From Parachlorella kessleri (lineage: Eukaryota > Chlorophyta > Trebouxiophyceae > Chlorellales > Chlorellaceae): DNA of 29,956 bases. The notes beneath the pieces are model-generated. The model was not told the origin of the DNA. It did no database searches and saw nothing but the letters and a program-made list of their open reading frames with translations. Within the stretch, counting starts at the first letter, position 1. Each line of letters opens with the position of its first letter. Below are positions 18,604 to 29,914 of this stretch, in pieces. The translations under genes and the position numbers were made by a program. The stretch covers positions 1-29,956 of the forward strand of contig BBXU01000398.1 of assembly GCA_001598975.1 (NCBI GenBank), read 5' to 3'.

Positions 18604-21600
18604 ATGGCCGGCAAGCTGCCCTCTCGCTTTGACACTGGAAACCCAAGTCAAAGGTGGAGAGACGAAGACAAGTCCCCTGCTCAGCGACCGACAAGGTGTG
18701 CCTGCGTGCTTGCGTCAGGTCTGAACCTGAGAGCCGCCAACCACCGTGTTTTTCAGCAGCCTCGCAACGGTTGTGGGCATGTAGTGGACAGCGAAAGTAG
18801 GTCCCGCGTGTTAGAGTACTGGAATGGACTGGGCACACTGTATCATATGGTTGGCCTTGTAATCTGCAGGTGGGCTGGACCTGGAGCAGAGCCTGAGCGC
18901 TGGGGAGAAGGCGCCGGCCGGGGCGGGTACACAGAGGCCTTTGGTGCTGGTGGGTTGTCCTGCGCTTGCCTGTGAGCAGGCGTGGCATATGGTATCGGCT
19001 TGCTTGTTGGTGTTTCATGGGCTTGGAAAGTGTATAATTGCAGTGTATTGCTGTGTGATTGCCTGGGCATGGACTGGTTTTGTGTCCGACCAGTGGTGTG
19101 TATCATGACCCTTTGGGTATCAGCACTGAATACAAAACGCAACAGAGTGCTGTGAGCCTTGCACAAGGAATGGACTTGGCAGCTAGGTTTGGTCATAGCT
19201 TTGTGTGGTCCCCACTGCAGGGGGTGGTGCTGCCAACTTGGAGCGTTGGGGTAGCACTGAGGCAGCTGGACGTGGCCGCGGCCGGGCAGGTGCCCATGAA
19301 GTGGACAGCTGGAAAGCGCGCGAAGCGGGGGACTGGCGTGCCCCCGGCGATCCTGCTGCGGGACAGCCTCGCACGGATTGGAGGAGCGAGCGCTGGGGGG
19401 TCACGCCAGGTATGCTGGCGGCTTCTGCATTATCTTGGGTACAGGCGTAGGAGCTGCAGTTAGTGCCATGGTATCAGACGACCGTTGTGGCCAGCGCTGG
19501 ATTGCAAAGGTTGTGTAGCAGGGGGCCGCGTGTAGTTGCTGACTCAATTGACTTGATTATTCCTGGCCGCCAGCAGTGGCAGCAACAACATTTGAAAGTA
19601 ACTCAATATCGTATGTGTCCATGCAGCCACGCGGGCGGATAGCTGGCGGGCTGGAACGGGCCGCGGTTTCGGTGATGGCGCAGTCGAAAGCGGTGGCCGC
19701 GGCTTTGGTGGCGGCATGGGCATGGGCCGCGGCCGGGGCCTGCGCGCTGGCGGCACCTTCACGCCGTTGAAGGCTGGCGGCGGCGGCATCGGCGGTGGTG
19801 TGAAGCTGGGGCGCTCGCGGGCGCTCTACCGGTACCCCACGGACGAGCTGTCACGCATTTACCGCCAGCTGCTGTACGCCGGCAGGTGGGGCACCACGCA
19901 TTGTACACTGCTTTTCTGTTGGTGACCGTAGCAGGCAGTGCGAGGGGGGAGGAGAATCTTGTACTTGTCAGGTCTCTAGTGGAGATAGTCGGTCCTGAGA
20001 AATCTTGCGGGGCTCAGAGCCTAGCTCACCTAACGGGACTGAACACCGCTTCTGCAAATGTTGAGGGAGGCAAGCGCCTTGGCTTGTCCAATGCCCTCAT
20101 GTTTCGGCAGCATCCCTGCGCCCATGCTTGCTTGTGTTCTGATATGTTCAGGCTCAAGCTGCCAGCGGGCGTGGAGAAGGATGACCCCTTGCTGTTCCTG
20201 GCGGACGGGGAGTTCTTGGATGTCATGGAGCAGTTCATAGGCATAGACCCTCACGAGGCCGCAGAAGCTTTCACAGGTGCTTGGCTGCAACTCTGTAGCA
20301 TGCATGGGTTATGTTTGTCCGTCAAGCCAGGTGACTTGCAGCCGTGTGTGAGCCGCCGTGGCGTACGCTCTGGCAATGAATGACTAGTCAAAGTTTGCAT
20401 GGCCTGCAATTGATGCTGACATCTATGAACGTATTGTGCAGCGCACTATGCGGCCTTGGAGCGCCAGTATTCGCGGCCCTACGGCGTCACCCTCCCTGAG
20501 GGTGACCACTTGCAGCCAGCACCTTCCGGCGGGCTGCCACCTCAGGAGTCCGGCTCCACTGTCGGGATTAAGGGAGCTCCACAGGGACAGGCAGCGCCTG
20601 CTGCCCCTGCTGCTGCGCCTGCTGAGCTGGACCAGTGGGTGTACAAGGACCCCCAGGGTGTGGTGCAAGGGCCCTTCCCGAAGCAGGACATCATTGAGTG
20701 GTGAGCTTATGGGGTGGGACCACTGAGGAGAGTGACTTAGGGAGTATGGACGGTGGCGGTGGTTGTCGAACCCGACCATTGTTTTGGTTTGGATGCAACT
20801 GGACATCCCGACAAAGCGTGCTCCGATGCATGCGCTGTGCGTTGGGTGCTCTTACAAATTAGGTTATCTGCGTCTTGGGAAACCCGCAGCATTGGTTCTT
20901 TTTGGTGCATCATTGTTGCGGGACTTACATCACTGTGATGCTCTCTTCGCGTGGACCTGCAGGTACGAGGGCGGCTTCTTTCCACTGGACCTGCCCGTCC
21001 GCAATGCCCATGACATGTCAGATGCACCTTTCCGCCCACTGTCAGTGCTGCTGCGTGTCTGGACTACCCATGCCGCCCCGCCAGGCTTCACTGCGGCGCC
21101 TGCTGATGCTGGGCAGCATGCCTCGGCAGCGAGAGCGCAGTCAGCAGAGCAGAAGCAGACAAGGGCGCAGCAGCCGCAGGAGCCTCAGCAGCAAGCGTCG
21201 CCGGGTGCCAGGTCCGAGAATGGGCATGCCGCAGGGCTGAGCCTGCCGGATGACTTGCACCCTGTTGAGGACGATGTGCTCACTGCCGCCCTGAAACAGC
21301 TGGACATCAACCCCGCCCCTGAGCCGGCACTGGCCCGACGAGCACCACCGGCAGCAGCTGCTCCTGCCGTAAGTGACCCTGTCATAGACCCGTCGCTGGT
21401 CAAGCGCATCCCTTCCAACAAGGGCCTGGCAGTGCTGGCCGCAGCGGGAGCACCCCAAGCGCCAGGCGCCCCAGCAGGTGCGGGGCTCATGGCGCCCCAG
21501 GGCAGCCTGCCGCTGCCCTACGCTGCCCCTGGAGCGGCCCTGCTGCCGGCGGCCTCGGTCGAGAGCCATCATATGCCGGGCGGGCCGGGCATGGACGGCC

Positions 21601-24600
21601 TGGCTGCCCTGCTTCACCAGCAGAACCAGCTTCCACCCGAGCACCTGCCCCACGGCTTTGCTGGCGCTGCTGGCCCCGCCCCCTATCTGGGGCTTCAGGC
21701 TTCCCAGCAGCACCCGCTAGTGCCTGGCCAGCCTTTGCAGCACCTGCATGCACCCCAGCTGCATGGCCCTTCTGCCCATCATACCGGGCCAGTCCCTGCC
21801 TGGGGCCACGGCATACCCCACGGTTTCCAGCAGCAGCAGCTGCAGCAGGCACAGCAGCAAGCGCACCCTACTCTGGGGGGCATGTCATTGCTTGACATCC
21901 AGCGGGAAGAGAGGGAACGAGCTGAGGCTGAGGCAGCACGCCTGGCTGTAGCCGCGCAGCAGCAGCAGCAGCAGCAAGAGCGGCAGGCGTCGGCGTCCTT
22001 GGCCCACTATTCAGGGGTGGCCGCAGGCCCTGCCCAGCCTGCTGCACAGCCGGCCATGGTGCCACCAAGCAAGGCACCTGCACCAGCAGCTCGCGCGCCC
22101 TCCCCTGAGGAGTTAGACAGGGCACGCCCAGAGACCAAGCCAGCCCCCTGGGCAGCCCCGCAGACAGGTGGGTCTGGGTGGTGGGTGGATGCCAGCTGTC
22201 CTCAGCCTTGCCGGCCAGGGGATTGCCAGTGCCTGGGCTCGCGAGGGTTCGCTGCTGATGCTGGCCTCGAAGAGGATGGTTCAACCGCCAAATGCCTGGA
22301 TTTGGTATGCAATCTCGCAGCATAACCTGGCTTGCCGGTGCCCCTGATACCGTGCAGGAGGCTCCAAGAACCTGCTGCAAATCCAGGAGGAGGAGGCTGC
22401 TCGGCAGGCCCAGTTGGCAGCTGAGCAGCAGGCAGTAGCCGCGGCTGCCGCCGCGGCAGCTGCAGACCAGCCCGGTGCCGGTGCCGGTGCCGGCTGGGCC
22501 AAAGGCATTGCCGCAGGGGTGGTGGGCATGGTGGCTACAAGAGCCAAGTCCTTGAAGCAGATTCAGGAGGAAGAGTTGCGGCAGGCGGCTTCCGCCACCA
22601 AGCCACCGACGCATCAGCAGCAGCAGCAGCAGCAGCAGCAGGGTGTAGCATCGAGGGCAGGGTCGACTCTGGGGTAAGTGGGGTGGCAGCCGTTGATTGC
22701 CCTAGGCAGTATGGTTGGGTGCCGTGGTGGTGTACTGCTTGGCTTGGGTAGGGCAGAGGAGGTCGTGGGCGCGTTGTGTTGAGCGTTTAGTCAGCTGGCT
22801 AGGGCTGCCGTCTAGCATTGTTTGTTTCTGGACTAAGCTCTTCCCACCCAAACGCGGGGTTGTTGGCACAGGGCACTCGTAGTATCAACCGTTAGATTTT
22901 GTTTTGCAGTGTATACTAGGCCCACGTGAAAGTGGCGATGCAGTAGCACATTCTTGTTCCAGTATGCCTGTCCCTGCACTGTAGGGTTATTTTTAGGATA
23001 GTAGATGTGTGCATTTGTGTTTTCCCACTGCGAGATTAGTTGGGCTATCGGTGCTTACTTTTGATCACTGACTGCATAACCTGCAGGGATGTCATCGATC
23101 GGCAGCTGGGCGCGGTGGCGCCCACGCCTTCCAGAAGTGTGTGGGGTACCAGCGCAGGGCCTGCCAAGGCCCCTAGCCTGCGGGAGGTAATGGAGTACGA
23201 GGAAAGCGCTGCGGATCTAGAGGGCGGCGCAGCCTCAGGTGAGCCTGGTGTGGCTCTCCTGCTTGGACTGTTGAAAGGCAGCAGTGCAGGCTTGCTGGCA
23301 CTAAGAGGGATTGTCTGATGTTTGAGGCCTGCTCGGCTTGCATGCAGAGGGCACCTGTAGAAGTGGGGGGGTGCATGTACGGTCCCCTGCTATGCGTCAT
23401 GGCCGGGAGTGTTTTGTTTATGGGAACAAGCCCTTTGAGGAATGATCAGCTATCGTATGTGCCGCCTTGCAGATCTGCCAGCTGACCTGGCCTCGCTTGT
23501 TCCTGCCCAGCCTCGCCCGGCTGCTCCCGCTGCGCCATATGAGGAGGCGGAGGAGGATGAGGTGCTGTTTTGGGATTATGGCGTGCCTAAGGCACCCGCT
23601 GCGGTCCCAGCAGCGCCTGCCGCTGCCCCTGCTGCCCCAGCACAGGTAGGCGGATGACTGCCATTTTGCTGCTTTCTCCCTGAATGATCGAAGCGAACCC
23701 GTTTTTATGTATGCGAGTCCGCCATCACTCATATGCCAACCTGCCCGGAACTCAGTAGTCCTTCATCAGGCAACAGCTATGGCGCCTGCCCTGTCTAACC
23801 AGCATTTTGATTGGTTCTGTAAACGGCGCTTTGGTAAAGGGTGGTAGGCTGAACACATGTCAAATGCTTGCTGTTGTTCGCGGGCCCCTGCCATGCAGCC
23901 AGCAAAACCTTCCCGCTGGACAGCTGCTGCCGCCGCGCCGGCTGCCGCACCAGCAGCCCCAGCAGCGGTGTCCGCCCCGCCCTCAGCCAAGGCAGCCAAT
24001 GGGGTTGCGGCCAAGCCGGCAGCTGCAGCAAAGCCACGTGCAGCAGCCCCTGCAGCAGCGCCTGCGTCACTGGCTGTTGCCCCGCCGGCCCCTGCGCCCG
24101 CAGCACCTGCCGCAGCCCCAGCACCCGGGCCTGTGCCCTCAGCGCCAGGACCTGCAGGCTCGGTGGCGCTCACAGGTAAGCAAGCAGACGCGGCTGTGGT
24201 TGCACCGTTGCGGCTTGTAGTAAGGTCACTGTTCTTGACATTGCAAAGGACGCCGCTGACCGCGGGAAAGGTGCCAACCGCATTGTTGCAGTACATGGTA
24301 GGTGTCCAGCCGTTATGGATTGTCATGGTTGAAAGGCTGGGCATCCTGCTCAGTCCCGGCCGACCAAGCACTGTGTAAGCTTGGGGCATGTGCGGCAGCC
24401 CACCTTCTGCCCCCCGGGAGCCTGGCACACCTTGGGCACCTTCAAGCTCAGTCCAGTCACACACCCAGCCAACTGGTCTTCCCCGCTTGTGCCTGTCCCC
24501 AGGTCCCTTCCGCGAGTGGTGCACCCAGCAGATGCGGACGCTGAGCGGCAGCGATGACGTCACGCTTTGCGAGTTCCTGCTCACGGTGGAGGCCAACAGC

Positions 24601-25819
24601 GAGGTGGCGGAGTACATCACAATGTACCTGGGCGCTTCACCGGCGGTGAGCAGGGACATGTTAGGTGGGCCCCGCGACCTTGTTGAGTGAGAGTGCAGCA
24701 TGCGGACTCCAATTTGCTAACCTAATGGAGCTTCTGTTCAAAGAGGGCTGGAAAGGGCACAAGGCAGCTGGAGTCTGTTGAAGCTTGGTGTTATTGCCAG
24801 GTGACTTCTTACAAACGTGCTGGATGAGGGTGCGAGGTGCTGGCATGGCGTGCTGTGCCAGCCATGTTTCTCTTCATTGGCACGTAGGGGCCTCAGGCCC
24901 ATTACCTTGGGATTTCGAAATGTCATGGTTGCGCTGCCTTCTCCTGGGCGCCATTGGTTTGGATATGCATGGCACTGTATTTGCGCTCTTACTTTCAATC
25001 GTGCAGGCGTCCCGCTTCTCGGCTGAGTTCATGAAGCGTAAGCTGGCCGAGGCTGCGGGTGCTGGTAAAGCCAAGAGCAAGAAGGGCAAGGCCAAGGGCA
25101 GTACCGCCGCTGCTGCCGCCAGCACTGGCAGTAAAGCATCGGCGGTGCCCTCACTTGCTGGCTGGGCCACCCCCGCGGCAACCACCGCGCCGGGCCGCAG
25201 CATTGCCAATGCGCCAGCAATGCCGCCACCTACACTTGCGCCAGCGCAGGCAGCAGCCCCTGTGGCAGCCCCAGTGCCCGCCCCTGCTGCTGCTGCCGCT
25301 GTCATGCCGCGCTATGCGGGCGCTGCCAGTACCGCAGTGCGCGCAGCGCCGCCGGCGCCCTCGGAGTTCCCAACCCTAGGCGTAGTCATAGGGAAGGGTG
25401 GCAAGAAGGATGGCGACTGGGAGAAGGTGCGTATCTAAGATGGAAATGCACGTGACAGGAAGGTGCGTATCTGCGTAGAATGGTGCTCTAGGTGTCAATG
25501 AAGCATGTGTTATGCAAGGCATGGGACCTGAGTTATCATGTTGGTTCAGATGGTGGCACGCAGTTTGTCATAATACCACAGGTTATTGCCGGGGCTGGGT
25601 GCATTGCTTGCTTTGCACAAGTTGTCATCGCGTAGGCCTGCGCAAAGTCATCTGTGGCTTCTTGCCACGCAGAAGACTAATCAGTGGATGCTTCTTGCTG
25701 TGCAGATCCCCAAGACAGCTGGTGGCAAGAAGAAGAAGGGCAAGGGCCTTAAGGTGGATGGCACGCTGCTTGGCTTTGGCACTGGCACCAATTATGCTGT
25801 CCTGGAGACGCCCGAGTGA
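18604..25819 (+). CDS. GYF-domain translational regulator, EXA1/GIGYF-like
   Basis: Fourteen exons join in phase: 18604-18695, 18870-18949, 19221-19409, 19627-19885, 20152-20276, 20442-20700, 20963-22167, 22358-22673, 23087-23238, 23473-23645, 23899-24175, 24503-24645, 25007-25426 and 25706-25819, giving 1267 residues. The N-terminus has repeated Arg-Trp motifs (SQRWRDEDKS, ERWGEG, TDWRSERWG) and an RGG/FG-like glycine tract, as in plant EXA1. Residues 188-203 (YRYPTDELSRIYRQLL) sit where EXA1 has its eIF4E-family binding motif. The GYF domain (~314-368) reads WVYKDPQGVVQGPFPKQDIIEW then YEGGFFPLDLPVR, and binds Pro-rich ligands. Long Pro/Ala/Gln-rich linkers follow. The conserved C-terminal block is FREWCTQQMRTLSG...VTLCEFLL...EYITMYLG...RFSAEFMKRK, ending GGKKKKGKG and LLGFGTGTNYAVLE. 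Relatives repress translation through eIF4E/4EHP. The start at 18604 has a good context (GCCATGG), but an upstream exon is possible. Confidence 0.88.
21825..21980 (+). repeat. CAG/glutamine-rich tract in the GYF gene
   Basis: CAG repeats code for runs such as QQQQLQQAQQQ (near 21828-21870) and a run of seven Q near 21957-21977, in the disordered linker of exon 7. Confidence 0.8.
22614..22641 (+). repeat. CAG trinucleotide run in the GYF gene (poly-Q)
   Basis: Nine consecutive CAG codons encode nine glutamines near the end of exon 8, shortly before a splice donor. Confidence 0.85.
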
Positions 25820-26556
25820 CGGAGGGATGACAGGTTCACCTCTTAACAAGGGGTGCCCCAAGCAGAGCCTGCTTGCCTTGAGTTCTTTACTGTCTTGGCT
25901 GCTGGCATGGGCAGCTTGTTTGGATCGGTGATGCTCATGGTTCCCCACATGGCGTCCTGCTACCTTAGACAAAGGGAGTCGTTACACGAAGGTTCAGCGC
26001 ATGGATTTCATACTTCGGACGCCAAGATGGCTGCAGTTCATGCTAGGTTAGGTGCAGGCAGCATGGGTAGCAAAGCAAAGCACTTGTAACCAGCATCGTC
26101 ACTGCGTGTTACTATAAAAAGCACGATACTGACTGGACAAAGCATTGAGACAACCATATTGGGTTTCAACAACTACACATATGGACCACTGTGTTTTCCG
26201 GAAACTCCGGCATAAATATGGACATAGAGCAGAAGTGCTTGGGGAGTGCTTGAGCGAAAGATGACATGGAATGGCCAGCATAAGGTGTGCACTAAAAATG
26301 CCCGCAATCAGAGCCTGGAAAACAGTGCCCGAGTCAGAGAGGCAACGAGTCTGCTGCCCATCACAATTCCCTGCCCTGCGATCATAACCTCCAAGATGGC
26401 TAACAAAACTCACACTTCATCCTCCAGTGCAAGTCAAACAGTACCTACGAAAGGTCCAAAGTTGCCATCCCGAACATCAGTCAGACTATGCCAGCCCACC
26501 CTAGCTCGGCATCATTCAAACCTGGTCCACCCTAAGCCCATGCAGAAACACTTGGC
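25820..26556. other. Convergent 3' intergenic region
   Basis: About 740 bases between the GYF stop (plus) and the superoxide dismutase stop (minus). The only signal I support is a TGTAA at 26085-26089. The short frames have no family resemblance. Confidence 0.5.
26085..26089 (+). promoter_or_regulatory. Candidate polyadenylation signal TGTAA for the GYF gene
   Basis: TGTAA on the plus strand about 266 bases past the GYF stop, followed by a GC-poorer stretch. Distance and strand suit a chlorophyte poly(A) signal. Confidence 0.45.
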
Positions 26557-28069
26557 TTACACCACCTCGACAGGGGTGCCATTCGCTTGCTGGTCAAACA
26601 GCTCGCTGACTCCCTGCCAGTTTACCACGTTCCAGAAGGCGTCAATGTAGTCAGCCCGCTTGTTCTGATACTTCAGGTACTGTAGGGAGAAAGAAGTGAG
26701 ACATGTTAGCGACAAGGTGGATACCATCAATGGCGCTGCCCAGAAACAAACGTCACCCAAAGAAGCCCACTGCCCATCCATGACAACACATCCATATCAT
26801 TATAAGGATGGCAGAGCAAACATCTTGCCACAAGGTCTGTATAACATCAACCTTGACCAACAGGGCATGGCCCCTGGCAATTTAATTTTATTGAGATTCC
26901 CATCGAGCTGAGGTATACTTGGTGAGGGGCAAACTTACGTATGCATGCTCCCACACATCCAGGCCGAGGATAGGGAGGCAGCTGGGATAGATCTGCAGGG
27001 AAGACAGGTGTGTGAGGACTAGTCGCACTACGTGTTCATTCAAAGCCCATGTGCAGCCAAAGAACCCCCAACAGACGCCAGCAAACCTAGCTAGTGCAGG
27101 CAGCATTGTGTTGAGGAGGCCCTACCGGCATGAGAGGGTTGTCTTGGTTTGGGGTGGTGGTGATAGCCAGACCGCCTGTCTCTGGCAGGCACAGCCAGGC
27201 CCAGCCGGAGCCGAAGACACTCAGTGCAGCTGCCTTAAAGCGAGCCTTGAAGGCATCGAAGGATCCAAAGGTATCATCGATGGCGGCCTTAAGATTCTCT
27301 GATGCGTCAGCCTCAAAGCTGGAGGTGTTATACGGAGCAAGGACGTGCAGGAAGAAGAGGAAGTGGTTATACACCCCACCAGCATTGTTGCGAACCTGCA
27401 GGTCAGAGGGAGTGAGAAATTCTATCCAGCCTGAGTTGTTGACGACTGCAAGTTGACTGCAGTTCGGAACCGGTTAGAGTTGGACCACAGAATAACCGTG
27501 CCCGTGGACCACACTGAAAAAGTGACCTCATGCGTAGAGGTGGTGGTCAAATGTATCAGACAGCCTTGCTCACCGCTGTAGCGCAGGTCCCATTGTACAC
27601 CCCGACGTCCTGAAGAAGCTCGATGAGGGGGAGGCCATCCAGCTCGGGGCAAGTAGCCAGAGCATTGTTGAGGTTGGTTACATATGTGTTGGTATGCCTG
27701 CAGGAGCAGCAGCCAGGAACAAAGCGTCAGCAGTAGCTGTTATGGCAAGGGTGAAGAAGGTGATCATTGTCATCTATGGGGGCAAGAGCCGGTCGGTCGC
27801 TACAGCATGCTCTCTGAAACTCCGCACTTGGTCCAGTGAAGCTGCTGGGTCTGCATGGCAGAAGAACAGATGTGTTAAGCTGTCCGGCGAGGAACGGTTT
27901 GCGCAGCAGTACCCAGGGAGGTTGACCCAGAAGGTAGTACCTGTGCGTCTATAGAGGGTTCTTGGGAGTCATAGGGGTATGGCAGTGTTGGTAAAGTGAA
28001 GTTCTGCCCGTGCGCAAGGCCGCAGAAGAGGAACAGAGCTGCCACAGCGGCAATGATTACACGTCCCAT
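26557..28069 (-). CDS. Secreted manganese superoxide dismutase
   Basis: Six exons join in phase: 28069-27941, 27850-27828 (23 nt), 27697-27574, 27395-27126, 26992-26939 and 26679-26557, giving 240 residues. A signal peptide (~1-21, hydrophobic core [14 protein letters not shown]) precedes a full Fe/Mn-SOD. The N-terminal part is [18 protein letters not shown], then [15 protein letters not shown]. Metal ligands by alignment to E. coli MnSOD (constant offset of 22) are H48, H103 (VYNHFLFF), D194 and H198 (LDVWEHAY). Mn-type rather than Fe-type is shown by G99 (NNAGG) and Q176 (TTPNQDNPL). Four N-glycosylation sequons (N23, N86, N115, N233) and Cys pairs suit a secreted enzyme. It converts superoxide to hydrogen peroxide and oxygen outside the cytosol. 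The residue string at the C-terminus is ANGTPVEVV, with no membrane anchor or ER-retention signal. Confidence 0.93.
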
Positions 28070-29462
28070 TTGCGCAGACTCTCCAGAAAGACAGTGGCTG
28101 TAAGCTTAAACCGACAAGGGAAAAGAGCAGGAGCCAAGACGGACCCAAGACGCACAAAGAACCAAATCAGCATGCCTTCTTTCCCCTCTCGTATGGGCGC
28201 GCGCGATTGGTTGTGCTGGGCGTGCTCCACGGCACCCCGGCTGCGCGTGGCTGTGCAGGCCCTGCGTCAGCATATCTAGCGTTTACCGTAGCTCTTCAAC
28301 TATCTTGACGCAAAATCAGGTCGCAAAGGACGCCTATGTAGCTTGAAGGGGGACCACGTGTAGGTTGGGCCCAGTGTTGCAGGGAAACATAACGGAGGAT
28401 CACTTAAGGTGGCCTGCTGAACAAGGTTGCGCGCATTGCGGTAGAGCCTGTTAAAACCCTCAACTTGGTATCGGTTCCAGGCAGTGCGGATCAGAGAGGG
28501 GGTCTGGGCATACTGGACTGAAAAGGGTCGACAGCGCCAGCGATGCCAGCAAAGGATAGGTGGCTGCGAAGGGACAACGTCGATGCAGGAAGACTCTGGG
28601 GATATGGGACAATAGACCAGGCTGGAGCTATTCTAATGCCCTTGCCTGAAGACAAGTTGTCCCCAGTAATCCCAAGTTCTGCATCATAGGCACTCCCCTC
28701 GCTTTCACCCCTGCCACTCGCTCCCGCCGCGTGTGGTTGTGTTTTTGCCGCAGCTTTCTCTTGACCTGCTGTCCCTTGCACACCCTTCGATGAGGAGACA
28801 AAATGTAGTACCTTTTCAAACATCACCTGGCCTTGCAAAGGGCGGCATGTAGAGATGCTTAACTATGTTTGCAGAGGCTGCACCACATCACACCAGCTCA
28901 AGTATGCGTGCGTGGCGAGTGGGGTGTGGTGCCAACAAGAACGTATAGGTGTGAAGTGCTAGGGGGGGATGCAGGGTGTAGTGGCGGATGATGCACCTGT
29001 CAGGGCTGCAGTCGTTCATGGTGGCAGGCAGTGACCTCAGGCTGCGAACAGAGCGGAGGTTGGCTTGAACTGCACTGGCACCGCTGGATTATATGAACTC
29101 ATGTGGACCTCCAATATAACGATGAATTACTATATAGGCACGCTTGGAGGCTTGCCTGAATTGATGCAGTCAGGGCAAACGAATCTGCTTTATTGTTGCA
29201 TGCCACAACGTAAGTGTCACTGTGAAGCATAAGGTCTGGGCAGCGTGCAAAATTATTAATGCACAAGCACTGGCTAGACAACCATAAGAACTTGGGTTTG
29301 CTTACATTGGTTTCACAGCGTACTGGTTGTTGCAGCGGCTGCAACCATCCGACAGCAAAAGTTCCTCAGGAGCGTGCCATGGTCCCCTTGTTATCAGCAA
29401 CCCAACAGTGCTTGTCGCCTCCACTTCACTGCGCGCTGTGCAGCTGTCAGAGGAGGTGCCAG
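28070..29462. other. Long intergenic region between SOD and TPR genes
   Basis: About 1.4 kb without a supported gene. The left part should be the SOD promoter; an ATTGG (CCAAT box on the minus strand) occurs near 28205. The right part holds the TPR gene 3' end. A 115-codon open frame on the minus strand (28491-28838, starting MQGQVMFEKVLHFVSS, then Ser/Gly/Glu-rich) is the only sizeable frame. It has no recognisable domain, so I do not call it a gene. Confidence 0.45.
29302..29306 (-). promoter_or_regulatory. Candidate polyadenylation signal TGTAA for the TPR gene
   Basis: TGTAA on the minus strand, 157 bases past the TPR stop codon. If used, the transcript ends near 29290 and does not include the open frame at 28491-28838. 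Confidence 0.45.
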
Positions 29463-29914
29463 TCAATAAGTAGCCACTTCCAGCTGCTGCTCCATCTGCT
29501 GGATGGCAGTAAGCTCCTCACGGGCCTGCCTATTTTGTGGCTCGAGGGCTAGCACCTGCTTGAAGTCTGCCTTGGCGCCCTCTGCATTTCCCTGCACGTG
29601 CAGGGGAGAGGTAGGGGGCCACCGTCAGCGAGTGGTTGCCCCTCCTTTTGGGAAAAAGGAAGGCCACACAAAAAACCGACCAGCAAGCTCAGACGATTCC
29701 TCCTTACTACCATGAAGGATCGCATGCAACAGCTTGACAGCAAAGGAGGCTGTTGGGCAGGCGGGTGCTTGCCCTGGTGACACAAGCACTCACCTGCACC
29801 AAGCGCGCTGAGCCCCGGCGCAGCAGCGCCTTCACGTTCAGCTCCAGGTTCAGGGCCGAGTTGCAGTCCTCCTCTGCCAAGCCATACTGGCCCAGCTTGA
29901 GGTACGCCAGCGCC
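29463..29914 (-). CDS. TPR-repeat protein, 3' end (runs off right edge)
   Basis: Two exons are visible: 29914-29794 and 29591-29463, joined in phase 0 and ending with TGA. They encode the last ~82 residues; the 5' part lies beyond the window, and 29915-29956 is intron. The sequence has two tetratricopeptide helices pairs: RALAYLKLGQYGLAEEDCNSAL (written here as RALAYLKLGQYGL and AEEDCNSAL), then NVKALLRRGSARLVQGNAEGAKADFKQVLALEP in the same fashion. The acid-Cys pattern EDC and KALLRRG match TPR clusters that bind the C-terminal EEVD of Hsp70/Hsp90 (as in RPAP3, SPAG1, TTC1 and TOM70-like co-chaperones), so a co-chaperone is likely, but the defining domains are outside the window. The tail is a short helix, AREELTAIQQMEQQLEVATY. 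Confidence 0.8.

Noticed and set aside
20763..20962. The start of a 520-codon plus-strand frame, which might suggest an intronless gene beginning at 20763.
   Set aside because: The first 200 bases are intron: the exon begins at 20963 after CTGCAG, restoring the GYF domain W-Y junction. The frame simply happens to be open upstream.
23766..24701. A 311-codon open frame on the minus strand, rich in Ala and Gly.
   Set aside because: It is the reverse-strand shadow of the Ala/Pro-rich exons 11-12 of the GYF gene. GC-rich Ala codons (GCN) leave the reverse frame free of stops. The plus-strand exons join in phase and encode conserved EXA1 blocks.
28432..28488. A tRNA-like stretch: CGCATTG and CAGTGCG can pair over 7 bp, with GGTAGAGC and GGTTCCAG resembling D- and T-arm sequences.
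   Set aside because: It is only 57 bases long, with no anticodon arm that folds properly and an imperfect T-loop. Most likely chance or a decayed fragment.
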